Below, in pieces: positions 1-8,501 of a stretch of 39,517 nucleotides of DNA (its first letter is position 1; the number at the start of each line of letters is the position of its first letter). The stretch is from JBFXIE01 sp050176255 (GTDB lineage Bacteria > Pseudomonadota > Gammaproteobacteria > Burkholderiales > Burkholderiaceae_C). The notes beneath the pieces were generated by a model, which worked only from the letters and a program-made list of their open reading frames with translations, did not search any database and had not been told where the DNA came from. The position numbers and the translations under genes are program-made. The stretch lies in the NCBI RefSeq assembly GCF_050176255.1, contig NZ_JBFXIE010000031.1; one strand, written 5' to 3'.

Positions 1-1021
<1,021 letters not shown>

Positions 1022-1198
1022 GAGGTCTCTCTCAGGGGAAGGATGGTGTTTTGTTGCCCGTTTTGCCGACAAGCGGGAATCAGACCGCTCGGGCGATAAC
1101 GGCGGCGGGCAAATGTATCATGCTGCAGCGCACCACCCATGTGGTTTCAACTTACGTGCGGGCCGCTCCATGCAGGTCCGCAGCAGGAGCTTTTTTCC

Positions 1199-2131
1199 AT
1201 GCCCAAGGTCTTTATTGATGGCGAGGCAGGCACCACCGGCCTGCAGATCCGTGAACGTTTGCAGGCCATGCCCCAGGTCGATCTGGTCAGCATTGCCCCC
1301 GAACTGCGCAAAGACCCCGCCGCCAAGCGTGCGCTGATCGCCGGTGTCGATCTGGTGGTGCTGTGCCTGCACGACGACGCTGCACGCGAGACCGTGGCGC
1401 TGGTGGACGCCATCAGCGCCGAGACGGGGCGCACCATCAAGATCATCGACGCATCCACCGCGCACCGCACGGCGCCGGGCTGGGTGTTTGGCTTTCCAGA
1501 GCTGGCCGCGGGCCAGGCGGATGCCGTGCGCGGCGCCACGCGCGTGGCCAACCCCGGCTGCTACGCCACCGGCGCCATCGCGCTGCTGCGCCCGCTGGTT
1601 GATGCCGGGCTGGTGCCCGCCGACCACCCGCTGGCGCTGCCGTCGGTCAGTGGTTATTCGGGTGGTGGCCGCACCATGATCGAAGCCTACGAAGGCGGCC
1701 AGGCCGCGCCCTTCGAGCTGTACGCGCTGGGCCTGGAGCACAAGCACCTGCCCGAGATCATGCGCTACACCGGCCTGACGCGCAGGCCCCTCTTCGTACC
1801 GGCGGTGGGCAACTTCCGCCAGGGCATGCTGGTGCAGCTGCCCCTGCATCTGGACTTGCTGCCGGGCGCGCCCAAGGCTGCCGACCTGCACGACGCCCTG
1901 GCCGCGCACTACGCCCGCAGCAACACGCCGGAGCAGTGGGTCAAGGTGCTGGCGCCCACCGATGACTTGAAGCTGGCCGCCGACACGCTGGCCGACACCA
2001 ATCAGCTGGAGCTGCGCGTATTTGCCAACGAGCAGCATCGCCACGCCCTGCTGGTGGCCCGCCTGGACAACCTGGGCAAGGGCGCCAGCGGCGCTGCCGT
2101 GCAGAACCTGCAACTGATGCTGGGGCTGTGA
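1199..2131 (+). CDS. argC: N-acetyl-gamma-glutamyl-phosphate reductase, type 2
   Basis: NADPH-dependent reduction of N-acetylglutamyl phosphate to the semialdehyde in arginine biosynthesis, in the cytoplasm. The 310-residue protein starts MPKVFIDGEAGTTGLQ, a Rossmann nucleotide-binding start, and contains the active-site segment NPGCYATG with the catalytic cysteine and the GYSGGGR motif. The short length and the missing internal segment place it in the shorter type 2 family. The ATG at 1199 was chosen because AGGAG sits at 1185-1189, nine bases upstream; an upstream in-frame start at 1139 has no such support. It stands alone, followed by a repeat-rich intergenic region and the convergent dprA. 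Confidence 0.95.
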   Translation: MPKVFIDGEAGTTGLQIRERLQAMPQVDLVSIAPELRKDPAAKRALIAGVDLVVLCLHDDAARETVALVDAISAETGRTIKIIDASTAHRTAPGWVFGFPELAAGQADAVRGATRVANPGCYATGAIALLRPLVDAGLVPADHPLALPSVSGYSGGGRTMIEAYEGGQAAPFELYALGLEHKHLPEIMRYTGLTRRPLFVPAVGNFRQGMLVQLPLHLDLLPGAPKAADLHDALAAHYARSNTPEQWVKVLAPTDDLKLAADTLADTNQLELRVFANEQHRHALLVARLDNLGKGASGAAVQNLQLMLGL

Positions 2132-2185
2132 CTACAAAAATCATAGCTGCCAGCGCTTGTTTTATAAGGGCTGGCGGTGGTTTTT
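2132..2185 (+). repeat. Comamonad-type palindromic intergenic element, copy 1
   Basis: Directly after the argC stop. It holds ATAGCTGCCAGCGCTTG, a short AT-rich loop, then AAGGGCTGGC and a five-base T run. The arms GCCAGCGCTT and AAGGGCTGGC pair with one mismatch, so besides being a copy of the dispersed family it can act as a rho-independent terminator for argC. Confidence 0.75.
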
Positions 2186-2190
2186 CCTGC

Positions 2191-2354
2191 TTGGCGACAT
2201 GCCTCAGGGCGCTTTCGCTCTCCCTCCCCCGCTGGGGGAGGGTAGGGGTGGGGGTCTGCCTGGCGCACCGCAAAAACCATGAAGGGTGCACTAGCCGCGC
2301 CCCCATTCCCGCCCTCCCCCAGAGGGGGAAGAGGAGTCTGAGACAAGTCGCCAA
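2191..2354. repeat. MITE-like element with ~60-base imperfect terminal inverted repeats
   Basis: The left arm (2191-2255) begins TTGGCGACATGCCTCAG and continues into a C-rich/G-rich run around CTGGGGGAGGG. The reverse complement of the right arm (2296-2354) begins TTGGCGACTTGTCTCAG and has the same CTGGGGGAGGG block in the same place. About 40 bases separate the arms. There is no credible coding frame. The layout fits a non-autonomous miniature transposable element or BIME-like structure between the convergent genes argC and dprA. Confidence 0.65.
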
Positions 2355-2402
2355 TCAAGCAGTTCTGAATCGAAATCTGCCGGCCTGATCGAAGTGCGTC
2401 AA

Positions 2403-2468
2403 AAAATAAGCCAAATGCCCTTCAGCCCAATTGGGACAAGCGCAAGCAGCTATTGACTCGATAGCAAA
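2403..2468 (-). repeat. Comamonad-type palindromic intergenic element, copy 2
   Basis: Reverse-strand copy just downstream of dprA. The reverse complement reads TTTGCTATCGAGTCAATAG, then CTGCTTGCGCTTGTCCCA, followed by a diverged right arm and a T-rich end. It lacks the strong pairing of other copies and looks decayed. Confidence 0.6.
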
Positions 2469-3701
2469 TCAAGCCCTGCCCTGGCGCTGAAACAGCCCGC
2501 CCGGCAGCCGCGCCACCTGGCCGTCCAGCTCCAGCTCCAAAAGCCGTACCTGCAGCGTGGCGGCATCCAACCCGGTGCGTGCCACCAGCGCGTCCAGCCC
2601 CTGCGGGTCAAAGCCCAGCGCGTCCAGCACGCATTGGTAGTCGGGCATGGCTGGCGGTTGCCCGGTCGTATCGGTATCGGCTTGCGCGTTGGCTGGCGTT
2701 GACGGGGGCAGTTGCAGCTCTTCCAGCACGTCCTGGGCTGATTCCACCAGCTTGGCGCCCTGGCGTATCAGCGCATGGCAGCCGCGCGACTGCGGCGCGT
2801 GGATGGAGCCGGGAATGGCGAACACCTCACGCCCCTGCTCGGCCGCCAGCCGCGCGGTGATCAGCGAGCCCGAGGCCAGCGCCGCCTCTACCACCAGCGT
2901 GCCCTGCGACAGCCCGGCGATGATGCGGTTGCGCTTGGGAAAGTTGGCCGGCAGCGGCGGCGTGCCCAGGGGGTATTCGCTGATCAGCAGGCCGTGGCGC
3001 GCAATGCGGTGGGCCAGGTCGCGGTGGGCGGCAGGGTAGACCCGGTCCAGCCCTGTGCCGACGACGGCGATGGTGGCCGGCGTGGCGGCGTTGTCGGGTG
3101 CGTCGATCAGCGCGCCCTCGTGCGCCGCCGCGTCAACCCCCAGAGCCAGCCCCGACACGATGCACAGCCCCGCCGCGCGCAGTGCGCGTGCAAACTGCAG
3201 CGCGTGCTGTGCGCCCTGGGCCGTGGGGTTGCGGCTGCCCACCATGGCCACGCAGCACTGGGGAGCAAAGGGCGCGTTGCCGCTGTGCACGAACCGCGGC
3301 GCGCCCAGCAGGTACAGCAGCGGCGGCGGGTCTTCGGTGGCAAGCAGGGCAGGTGGGTAGGCTGCATCGCCCAGGGTAACGATGCGGTGCGCGGGTCGCT
3401 GCGCGCCGGGCGTTTTCGAGACATTGGGCGTATCGGGTGCGCAGGGCGATTCAGATGGGCCGACCAGGCTGCCAGCCTGGAGCCACTGCCAGGTTTGCTC
3501 CAGCAGCGGCTCCAGCCCTTCGGGCACGGCGGCCAGGGCGCGCGCCTGCGCGGCCGTCACGCAGTCGCGCCAGGCGCTTTCGCTCTGCGCAAAAATATTC
3601 TGCGGCAGACCAAAGGCGGCCAGCAGCCGCCGCGCCGCGCTGTTGCCCACGCCAGGTGTGATGGTCAGTCGCAGCCAGGCTGCGAGCTCGTCGCGTTGCA
3701 T
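2469..3701 (-). CDS. dprA: DNA-processing protein DprA (Smf)
   Basis: Loads RecA onto incoming single-stranded DNA during natural transformation; cytoplasmic. The 410-residue protein has an N-terminal helical region (LRLTITPGVGNSAARRLL) and a central Rossmann fold with the family motifs VGSRNPTAQG, SGLALGVDAAAH, FPKRNRIIAGLS and SGSLITARLAAEQGREVFAIP. A C-terminal winged-helix-like (DML1) segment follows. A variable insert at about residues 93-110 links the first two regions. The ATG at 3701 follows the LysM gene by 38 bases on the same strand, so the two are probably cotranscribed. The ribosome site is weak. Confidence 0.95.
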   Translation of the reverse strand: MQRDELAAWLRLTITPGVGNSAARRLLAAFGLPQNIFAQSESAWRDCVTAAQARALAAVPEGLEPLLEQTWQWLQAGSLVGPSESPCAPDTPNVSKTPGAQRPAHRIVTLGDAAYPPALLATEDPPPLLYLLGAPRFVHSGNAPFAPQCCVAMVGSRNPTAQGAQHALQFARALRAAGLCIVSGLALGVDAAAHEGALIDAPDNAATPATIAVVGTGLDRVYPAAHRDLAHRIARHGLLISEYPLGTPPLPANFPKRNRIIAGLSQGTLVVEAALASGSLITARLAAEQGREVFAIPGSIHAPQSRGCHALIRQGAKLVESAQDVLEELQLPPSTPANAQADTDTTGQPPAMPDYQCVLDALGFDPQGLDALVARTGLDAATLQVRLLELELDGQVARLPGGLFQRQGRA

Positions 3702-3739
3702 GCGCAGGGGCGCAAAACGGCGGGGCGGGCCGCCGGGCG

Positions 3740-4969
3740 TTATTCGGGGTTGACCAGCCGGTCGCCCACGCGCACGGTGCGGTCGGCCTGCACGATGAGC
3801 GCGTAGGACACGCGATCGAAGGTGAGGAAGACCATCGCCAGGCCGTTGCTTTCGCTGGGCAGGCGGATCATGGCGCGGGCTTCGTCGGTCTTGTCCACCA
3901 GACGCTCGCCGCGGGTCAGCAGCTGCAACACATGGCCGGCTTCCATGCCGTCGCGTGCGCCGCGGTTGATGGTGATTACCTGATTCTGGCCGGCATTGGC
4001 TACGGCGCTGCCGTAGATGGACACCACGCTGGCATCCACGGGCGACTGCGGAGCCCGCGGTGCATAGCTGTTGAAGGTGCGCTGCGGAGCGGGCAGCATG
4101 CGGTCGCCCGCGCGGATTTCTTCGCGGGCGCCCGACAGCTCGAGCGTGGCGGGCACCAGATCCAGCTCGGCGTCTGCCTGCGCCGGGTCGGAGCCGGGCG
4201 CCGGGGCAGTGGATTCGCCGCGCACCAGTTCGGCGCGGCCGACGTATTGCGCCTCGTAGCCCAGCACTTCGCCGGTGTTGGGGTCCTTGAGCGCCACGGC
4301 ATTGCGAAACACCCGGTACAGGCGCGCGGCGCCGGGCGCCATTGTCAGCGGGCTGCCCTGCGGGCCGCGTGCGTAGGCGCGGTCGCCGTTGGCCATCAGC
4401 ACGCGCTCATCGCGGGTGGCCACGATGCGTGGGGCCTGCAGCAGCGCCAGCTCGTCCACCACCAGCGGCTCGACGAGGAAGGGCTCGATCAGGTGCGGCT
4501 GCAGCGTGGGAAGCGCCGTGCCGGCCAGGCTGTCGTAGCGCGTGCGCGGCGACACGCGCACGGTCTCGCTGGCGTCGCCGGGGCTGGTGCGCAGGCGTGC
4601 GTAGCCGTCGGCGCGGTCCAGGTACAGCGTCTGGCCCGGAAAGATCAAGTGCGGGTTGGGGATGGCCTGCAGGTTCATGCCCCACAGCTCGGGCCAGCGC
4701 CAGGGGCGCTGCAGGTACATGCCGGAGATGCCCCACAGCGTGTCGCCGCGTTTGACCACGTACACGTCGGGCGCATTGGCCGCCAGCTCGGACACGGGAA
4801 CGCCGCGCGAGGCCACCTGCTGCGCCGTGGCACGCTGTGCTGCGGTGACGGGGTGGTTCTGGGCCTGCGCTGCCGGGGCCATGACGGCGCCCGCCAGCAT
4901 GGCCAGAACGCCCAGCGCCGTGGCGCGCCCGCGGGCCGTACTCGTCATATTGTTCTTCGTGTCATTCAT
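3740..4969 (-). CDS. LysM domain protein, exported
   Basis: A 409-residue protein of unknown precise role that probably binds peptidoglycan in the periplasm. A signal peptide ends near APAAQAQ (residue ~37). One LysM domain at about residues 69-117 starts YVVKRGDTLWGISGMYL and ends PHLIFPGQTLYL. The rest is a family-specific C-terminal region without a motif I recognise. The ATG at 4969 has AGAGGGA about 11 bases upstream; a second ATG at 4948 is possible. The arrangement dprA-LysM opposite def-fmt is recurrent in Burkholderiales. Confidence 0.88.
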   Translation of the reverse strand: MNDTKNNMTSTARGRATALGVLAMLAGAVMAPAAQAQNHPVTAAQRATAQQVASRGVPVSELAANAPDVYVVKRGDTLWGISGMYLQRPWRWPELWGMNLQAIPNPHLIFPGQTLYLDRADGYARLRTSPGDASETVRVSPRTRYDSLAGTALPTLQPHLIEPFLVEPLVVDELALLQAPRIVATRDERVLMANGDRAYARGPQGSPLTMAPGAARLYRVFRNAVALKDPNTGEVLGYEAQYVGRAELVRGESTAPAPGSDPAQADAELDLVPATLELSGAREEIRAGDRMLPAPQRTFNSYAPRAPQSPVDASVVSIYGSAVANAGQNQVITINRGARDGMEAGHVLQLLTRGERLVDKTDEARAMIRLPSESNGLAMVFLTFDRVSYALIVQADRTVRVGDRLVNPE

Positions 4970-5033
4970 TGAAAAACGTCCCTCTTGTTGCAGTGCAGTT
5001 AATCCGCCTGACGCCAGAAACTACCGCAAAGAC

Positions 5034-5063
5034 ATTACAAAGCATTTGAGATTCTGTGTCCAA
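5034..5063 (-). promoter_or_regulatory. Possible sigma-70 promoter for the LysM-dprA pair
   Basis: Read on the minus strand, TTGGAC (5063-5058), an 18-base spacer and TGTAAT (5039-5034). The -10 box matches consensus at five of six positions; the -35 is weak. It would start transcription about 57 bases before the LysM ATG. Confidence 0.35.
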
Positions 5064-5149
5064 GCCCTTGATTGGGCAACGATTATTGCTGCCGTGCCTG
5101 CATCGGTCCGCAAAAGTGGCGAAAATAGCGACATATTCGACGCGCTGCC

Positions 5150-5662
5150 ATGGCCATTCTTCCGATTCTCTGTTACCCCGATCCCCGCCTGCACAAGGTA
5201 GCCCGGCCAGTGGCCGCCGTGGACGAGCGCGTGCGCGCCATCGTGGACGATATGTTTGCCACCATGTACGACGCCCACGGCATTGGCCTGGCGGCCACGC
5301 AGGTGGACGTGCACGAGCGCATCGTCGTCATCGACGTGTCCGAAGAGCGCGACACGCCGCTGGTGCTGATCAACCCCGAGATCACCTGGGCCAGCCCCGA
5401 CAAGCAGGTGGGCGACGAGGGCTGCCTGTCGGTGCCCGGCATCTACGACGGGGTGGAGCGTTCCAGCGCCGTGCATGTGCGCGCCCTGGACCGTGACGGC
5501 CAGGCGCGCGTGATCGAGGCCGAGGGCCTGCTGGCCGTGTGCATCCAGCACGAGATGGACCACCTGATGGGCAAGGTGTTCGTCGAATACCTCTCGCCGC
5601 TCAAGCGCAACCGCATCAAGACCAAGCTGCTCAAGCAGCAAAAACAGGCTGCGCACGCATGA
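5150..5662 (+). CDS. def: Peptide deformylase
   Basis: Removes the N-formyl group from nascent proteins at the ribosome; metal-dependent. The 170 residues carry all three family motifs: HGIGLAATQV (motif 1), EGCLSVPG with the metal-ligand cysteine (motif 2) and QHEMDHLMG, the HExxH metal site (motif 3). It begins MAILPILCYPDPRL, the usual start. The ribosome site is weak. Its stop overlaps the next gene's ATG by four bases (ATGA), and fmt, which adds the formyl group that this enzyme removes, lies one gene further on. Confidence 0.97.
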   Translation: MAILPILCYPDPRLHKVARPVAAVDERVRAIVDDMFATMYDAHGIGLAATQVDVHERIVVIDVSEERDTPLVLINPEITWASPDKQVGDEGCLSVPGIYDGVERSSAVHVRALDRDGQARVIEAEGLLAVCIQHEMDHLMGKVFVEYLSPLKRNRIKTKLLKQQKQAAHA

Positions 5663-6147
5663 CCCGCCTGGGCGCGCCGCTGGTGGTATCGCTGGCGGCG
5701 CTGCTCGTCGGCTGCGCGGTGCCCGAATGGCAGCCACCCGGCACGCCGCAGGCCGACATCCAGCGCGCCTTCGGCCAGCCCACGCTCACGCTGGCGCTGC
5801 AAGGCGGCGGTGAACGGCTGATCTACAGCCGCCAGCCCGCAGGGCAAGAGGTCTATCACATGGACTTTGACGCGCAGCGCCGCCTGGCGCGTGTGGAGCA
5901 GGTGCTGACACAAGAGCGCTTTGCGGCGCTGCAAAGCGGCGTGGACGGGCAAAGCGACGTGCTGCACACCTTCGGCCCGCCCGCTCTGGTGGAGAGGGTG
6001 GCCAGCTTCAACGGCGATATCTGGACCTACCGCATCCTGGACAATGGCTATCCGCGCCAGGCCCATGTGCACATCGACCCGGCAGGGCTGGTGCAGCGCG
6101 TGATGTTCACGGACGAGTTCCTGAACGGCGACGATCCCCGAGATTAA
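5659..6147 (+). CDS. Small outer-envelope lipoprotein between def and fmt
   Basis: A predicted 162-residue lipoprotein. The signal peptide MTRLGAPLVVSLAALLVGC ends in a lipobox LVGC with the lipidated cysteine at residue 19. The mature part contains two similar segments (IQRAFGQPTLTLALQGG and VLHTFGPPALVERVASF), each followed by a line giving a readable structured core, reminiscent of SmpA/OmlA-like folds; that resemblance is an inference. The start was set at 5659 because the ATG overlaps the def stop (ATGA) and gives a proper signal peptide, whereas the longer upstream reading is a shadow of def. Function unknown. Confidence 0.85.
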   Translation: MTRLGAPLVVSLAALLVGCAVPEWQPPGTPQADIQRAFGQPTLTLALQGGGERLIYSRQPAGQEVYHMDFDAQRRLARVEQVLTQERFAALQSGVDGQSDVLHTFGPPALVERVASFNGDIWTYRILDNGYPRQAHVHIDPAGLVQRVMFTDEFLNGDDPRD

Positions 6148-6171
6148 CCCCCTATTTTTTTAATCCGCCGC

Positions 6172-7266
6172 ATGAGAGTCATTTTTGCCGGCACCCCCGA
6201 CTTTGCGCGCGTAGCCCTGGAGCAACTGCTGGCGGCCGGGCACGCCGTGCCCCTGGTGCTGACCCAGCCCGACCGCCCCGCCGGCCGCGGCATGAAGCTG
6301 CAGGCCTCGCCCGTCAAGCAATGCGCGCAGCAGCACGGCATTGCCGTGGCCCAGCCCCTGAGCCTGCGCCTGGACGGCAAATACCCCGAAGACGCCGCCG
6401 CGGCCCGCGCCGCCATTGACGCCGCGCAGGCCGACGTGATGGTGGTGGCCGCCTACGGGCTGATCCTGCCGCAATGGGTGCTGGATACCATGAGCGCCGC
6501 CCGGCCGCCCGAAGGCGCGAAGGCCCCCCCGGGGGGCAGCGAACCACGCGCAGCGGGGAGCGTGGGGGCCAGGGGGCTTGGGTGTTTGAACATCCACGCC
6601 AGCGTGCTGCCGCGCTGGCGCGGCGCCGCGCCCATCCACCGCGCCATCGAAGCCGGCGACGCCGAGACTGGCGTGACCATCATGCAGATGGACGCAGGAC
6701 TGGACACGGGCGACATGCTGCTGCTGGAAAAGACCGCCATCACCCCGGCCGACACCACGGCCACGCTGCACGACCGCCTGGCCAGCCTGGGCGGGCGCCT
6801 GATCGTGCAGGCGCTGGACCTGGCGGCCCGCGGCGCCCTGGTGGCCACGCCGCAGCCCGGCGAGGGCGTGACCTACGCGCACAAGATCGACAAGGCCGAG
6901 AGCACCATCGACTGGCGCGACAGCGCCGAGGTGATCGCCCGGCGCGTGCGCGCCTTCGACCCCTTTCCCGGTGCGGCCACCACGCTGGGGGCCGACGTCA
7001 TCAAGGTGTGGGGCTGTGAAATTGATAGCTGCTCACGCCCGTCAGGCGTGGGTTGTGGCCAGATTCTGCATGTGGGCGACGACGGCATCACCGTGGCCTG
7101 CGGCACAGGCAGTGCAGGCGGTTCAGGCAGTGGGGGCAGCGCGCTGCGCCTGACGGTGCTGCAGCGCGCCGGCGGCAAGCGCTTGCCGGCCGCCCAGTTC
7201 CTGCGCGGCTTCGCGCTGGCGCCGGGCATGGTGCTGGGCGCAGCGGACGGCAGCGCCGCGCCATGA
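6172..7266 (+). CDS. fmt: Methionyl-tRNA formyltransferase with repeat-derived in-frame insertions
   Basis: Formylates the initiator Met-tRNA using 10-formyl-tetrahydrofolate. It starts MRVIFAGTPDFARVALEQLL and has the catalytic region CLNIHASVLPRWRGAAPIHR, with the Asn and His expected for catalysis, and LDTGDML with the catalytic Asp. At 364 residues it is longer than the usual ~310-330. The excess sits at about residues 106-136, just before the catalytic loop, in a stretch rich in Ala, Gly and Pro that matches a GC-rich palindromic repeat in the DNA, and at about residues 283-297, which is a copy of the dispersed palindrome. A Gly/Ser patch (GSAGGSGSGGS) follows. All are in frame, so the enzyme is probably active. 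The stop overlaps azlC by four bases. Confidence 0.95.
   Translation: MRVIFAGTPDFARVALEQLLAAGHAVPLVLTQPDRPAGRGMKLQASPVKQCAQQHGIAVAQPLSLRLDGKYPEDAAAARAAIDAAQADVMVVAAYGLILPQWVLDTMSAARPPEGAKAPPGGSEPRAAGSVGARGLGCLNIHASVLPRWRGAAPIHRAIEAGDAETGVTIMQMDAGLDTGDMLLLEKTAITPADTTATLHDRLASLGGRLIVQALDLAARGALVATPQPGEGVTYAHKIDKAESTIDWRDSAEVIARRVRAFDPFPGAATTLGADVIKVWGCEIDSCSRPSGVGCGQILHVGDDGITVACGTGSAGGSGSGGSALRLTVLQRAGGKRLPAAQFLRGFALAPGMVLGAADGSAAP
6501..6573. repeat. GC-rich palindromic repeat inside fmt
   Basis: Contains GGCCGCCCGAAGG-like sequence, then the palindrome GGCCCCCCCGGGGGGC and an ending GCGTGGGGGCC. The encoded residues have no counterpart in ordinary Fmt proteins. I associate this type of element with intergenic regions of comamonads; that is recollection, not a search result. 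Confidence 0.6.
7021..7060 (+). repeat. Comamonad-type palindromic element, copy 3 (inside fmt)
   Basis: Reads ATTGATAGCTGCTCACGCCC, a short loop, then GGCGTGGGTTG. The left end ATAGCTGC is shared with the other copies; the stem CACGCC/GGCGTG differs, so it is a variant. It is translated in frame as part of Fmt. Confidence 0.5.
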
Positions 7267-8036
7267 GCCTGGCCCGCTGGCGCGCCAGCCTGCGCGATCC
7301 GGCGTATCGCCAGGGGGTGAGCGACATGATGGGCACTGGTCTGGGCGTAGGTGCCTGGGCCCTGGTGACCGGCGTAGCCATGGTCAAGAGCGGCATGTCG
7401 GTGCCGCTGGCGCTGTTCATGTCGCTGGTGGTGTATGCGGGCAGCGCGCAGCTGGCCGTGCTGCCGCTGATGATGGCCGGCGCGCCGCTGTGGGTGATCT
7501 GGCTGACGGCCACCTGCGTGAACCTGCGCTTCGTTATCTTCAGCAGCATGTGGCGCAGCTACTTTGCCCACCTGCCGCGCCGCCAGCGGCTGGCGCTGGG
7601 CTACTTCAGCGGCGACGTGATCTTCGTGTGCTTCATGAAGCGCTACCCCAAGCCCGAACCCGCCCCCGGGCAGGTGCCCTATTTCTGGGGCGCGGCCACG
7701 GCCAACTGGCTGTGGTGGCAGGTGCCGTCGGTGGCGGGCATCTTGCTGGCCAATGTCATTCCGCTGTCGTGGGGCCTGGGCTTTGCGGGCGTGCTGGCAC
7801 TGCTGGGCATTTTGTTGTCCATGCTGAACGACCGCGCCACCTGGCTGGCCACGGCCGTGGCGGGCTCGGCGGCCATTGCCACGTTTGCGCTGCCGCTCAA
7901 GCTCAACATTTTGGTGGCGATTGCGGCGGCGGTGACAGCCGGGCTGGCCGCCGAGGCGGCCGAGCGCGCCCTGCGCCGCGCCCGGGCACGCGCTGCCGGG
8001 AATGACGCAGGCGACGACGCTGGGGGCGATGTATGA
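7263..8036 (+). CDS. azlC: AzlC-family branched-chain amino acid exporter, large subunit
   Basis: Inner-membrane protein of the AzlC family, which with AzlD exports branched-chain amino acids. The 257 residues contain several hydrophobic segments, among them WALVTGVAMVKSGMSVPLAL and WGLGFAGVLALLGILLSML, and the family stretch YAGSAQLAVLPLM. The ATG at 7263 overlaps the fmt stop (ATGA). The C-terminus is a short Arg/Ala-rich then acidic tail. Its own stop overlaps azlD by four bases. Substrate specificity cannot be read from the sequence. Confidence 0.92.
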   Translation: MSLARWRASLRDPAYRQGVSDMMGTGLGVGAWALVTGVAMVKSGMSVPLALFMSLVVYAGSAQLAVLPLMMAGAPLWVIWLTATCVNLRFVIFSSMWRSYFAHLPRRQRLALGYFSGDVIFVCFMKRYPKPEPAPGQVPYFWGAATANWLWWQVPSVAGILLANVIPLSWGLGFAGVLALLGILLSMLNDRATWLATAVAGSAAIATFALPLKLNILVAIAAAVTAGLAAEAAERALRRARARAAGNDAGDDAGGDV

Positions 8037-8368
8037 ACGGCGAGTGGCTCGATCCCCTGATTGCCACGCTGGGGCTGGCGCTCATTACCGTGGTCACGCG
8101 GGCGTTTTTCATGATTCCCGAGCGCGAGCTGCCCATGCCTGACTGGCTGCGCCGCGGCCTGAAGTACGCGCCGCTGGCCGCGCTGACGGCCGTGATCGCG
8201 CCCGAGCTGTTCATGACCCAGGGCGCGCTGATGCACACGCTGCAGGACGCGCGCCTGCCCGCGCTGGCGGCGGCCTGCGGCTATTACTTCTGGCGCCGCG
8301 GCATTCTGGGCACCATCGTCGTGGGCATGGCGGTGTATTTGCCGCTGCGCATCGGGCTGGGCTGGTAG
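8033..8368 (+). CDS. azlD: AzlD-family branched-chain amino acid exporter, small subunit
   Basis: A 111-residue membrane protein with the AzlD pattern: LGLALITVVTRAFFMIP at the N-terminus, KYAPLAALTAVIAPELF in the middle and a last segment GTIVVGMAVYLPLR. The ATG overlaps the azlC stop (ATGA), showing translational coupling and supporting a two-subunit transporter. It is the last gene of the def-fmt-azlCD run. Confidence 0.92.
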   Translation: MNGEWLDPLIATLGLALITVVTRAFFMIPERELPMPDWLRRGLKYAPLAALTAVIAPELFMTQGALMHTLQDARLPALAAACGYYFWRRGILGTIVVGMAVYLPLRIGLGW

Positions 8369-8386
8369 GCGCAAGCCCGCAGGCAG

Positions 8387-8416
8387 TTACGGCGCGGTTA
8401 CCAAGCCGCCTACAAT
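8387..8416 (+). promoter_or_regulatory. Possible sigma-70 promoter of pgk
   Basis: TACAAT at 8411-8416 (five of six matches to the -10 consensus) with a weak TTACGG 18 bases upstream at 8387-8392. Transcription would start about 80 bases before the pgk ATG, in the gap after azlD. Confidence 0.4.
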
Positions 8417-8501
8417 TTGCGCCGTTTTCACTCGCGCGGCTTTGCTGCAGCCGTTTCCATGACGGCACCGTGACGGCGCGGCGCATTTTCATCACATTCC
8501 C

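Noticed and set aside
1022..1198. Promoters between sucC and argC
   Set aside because: TATCAT at 1116-1121 could be an argC -10 and a TTGAAA lies on the minus strand, but spacings or partner boxes are poor.
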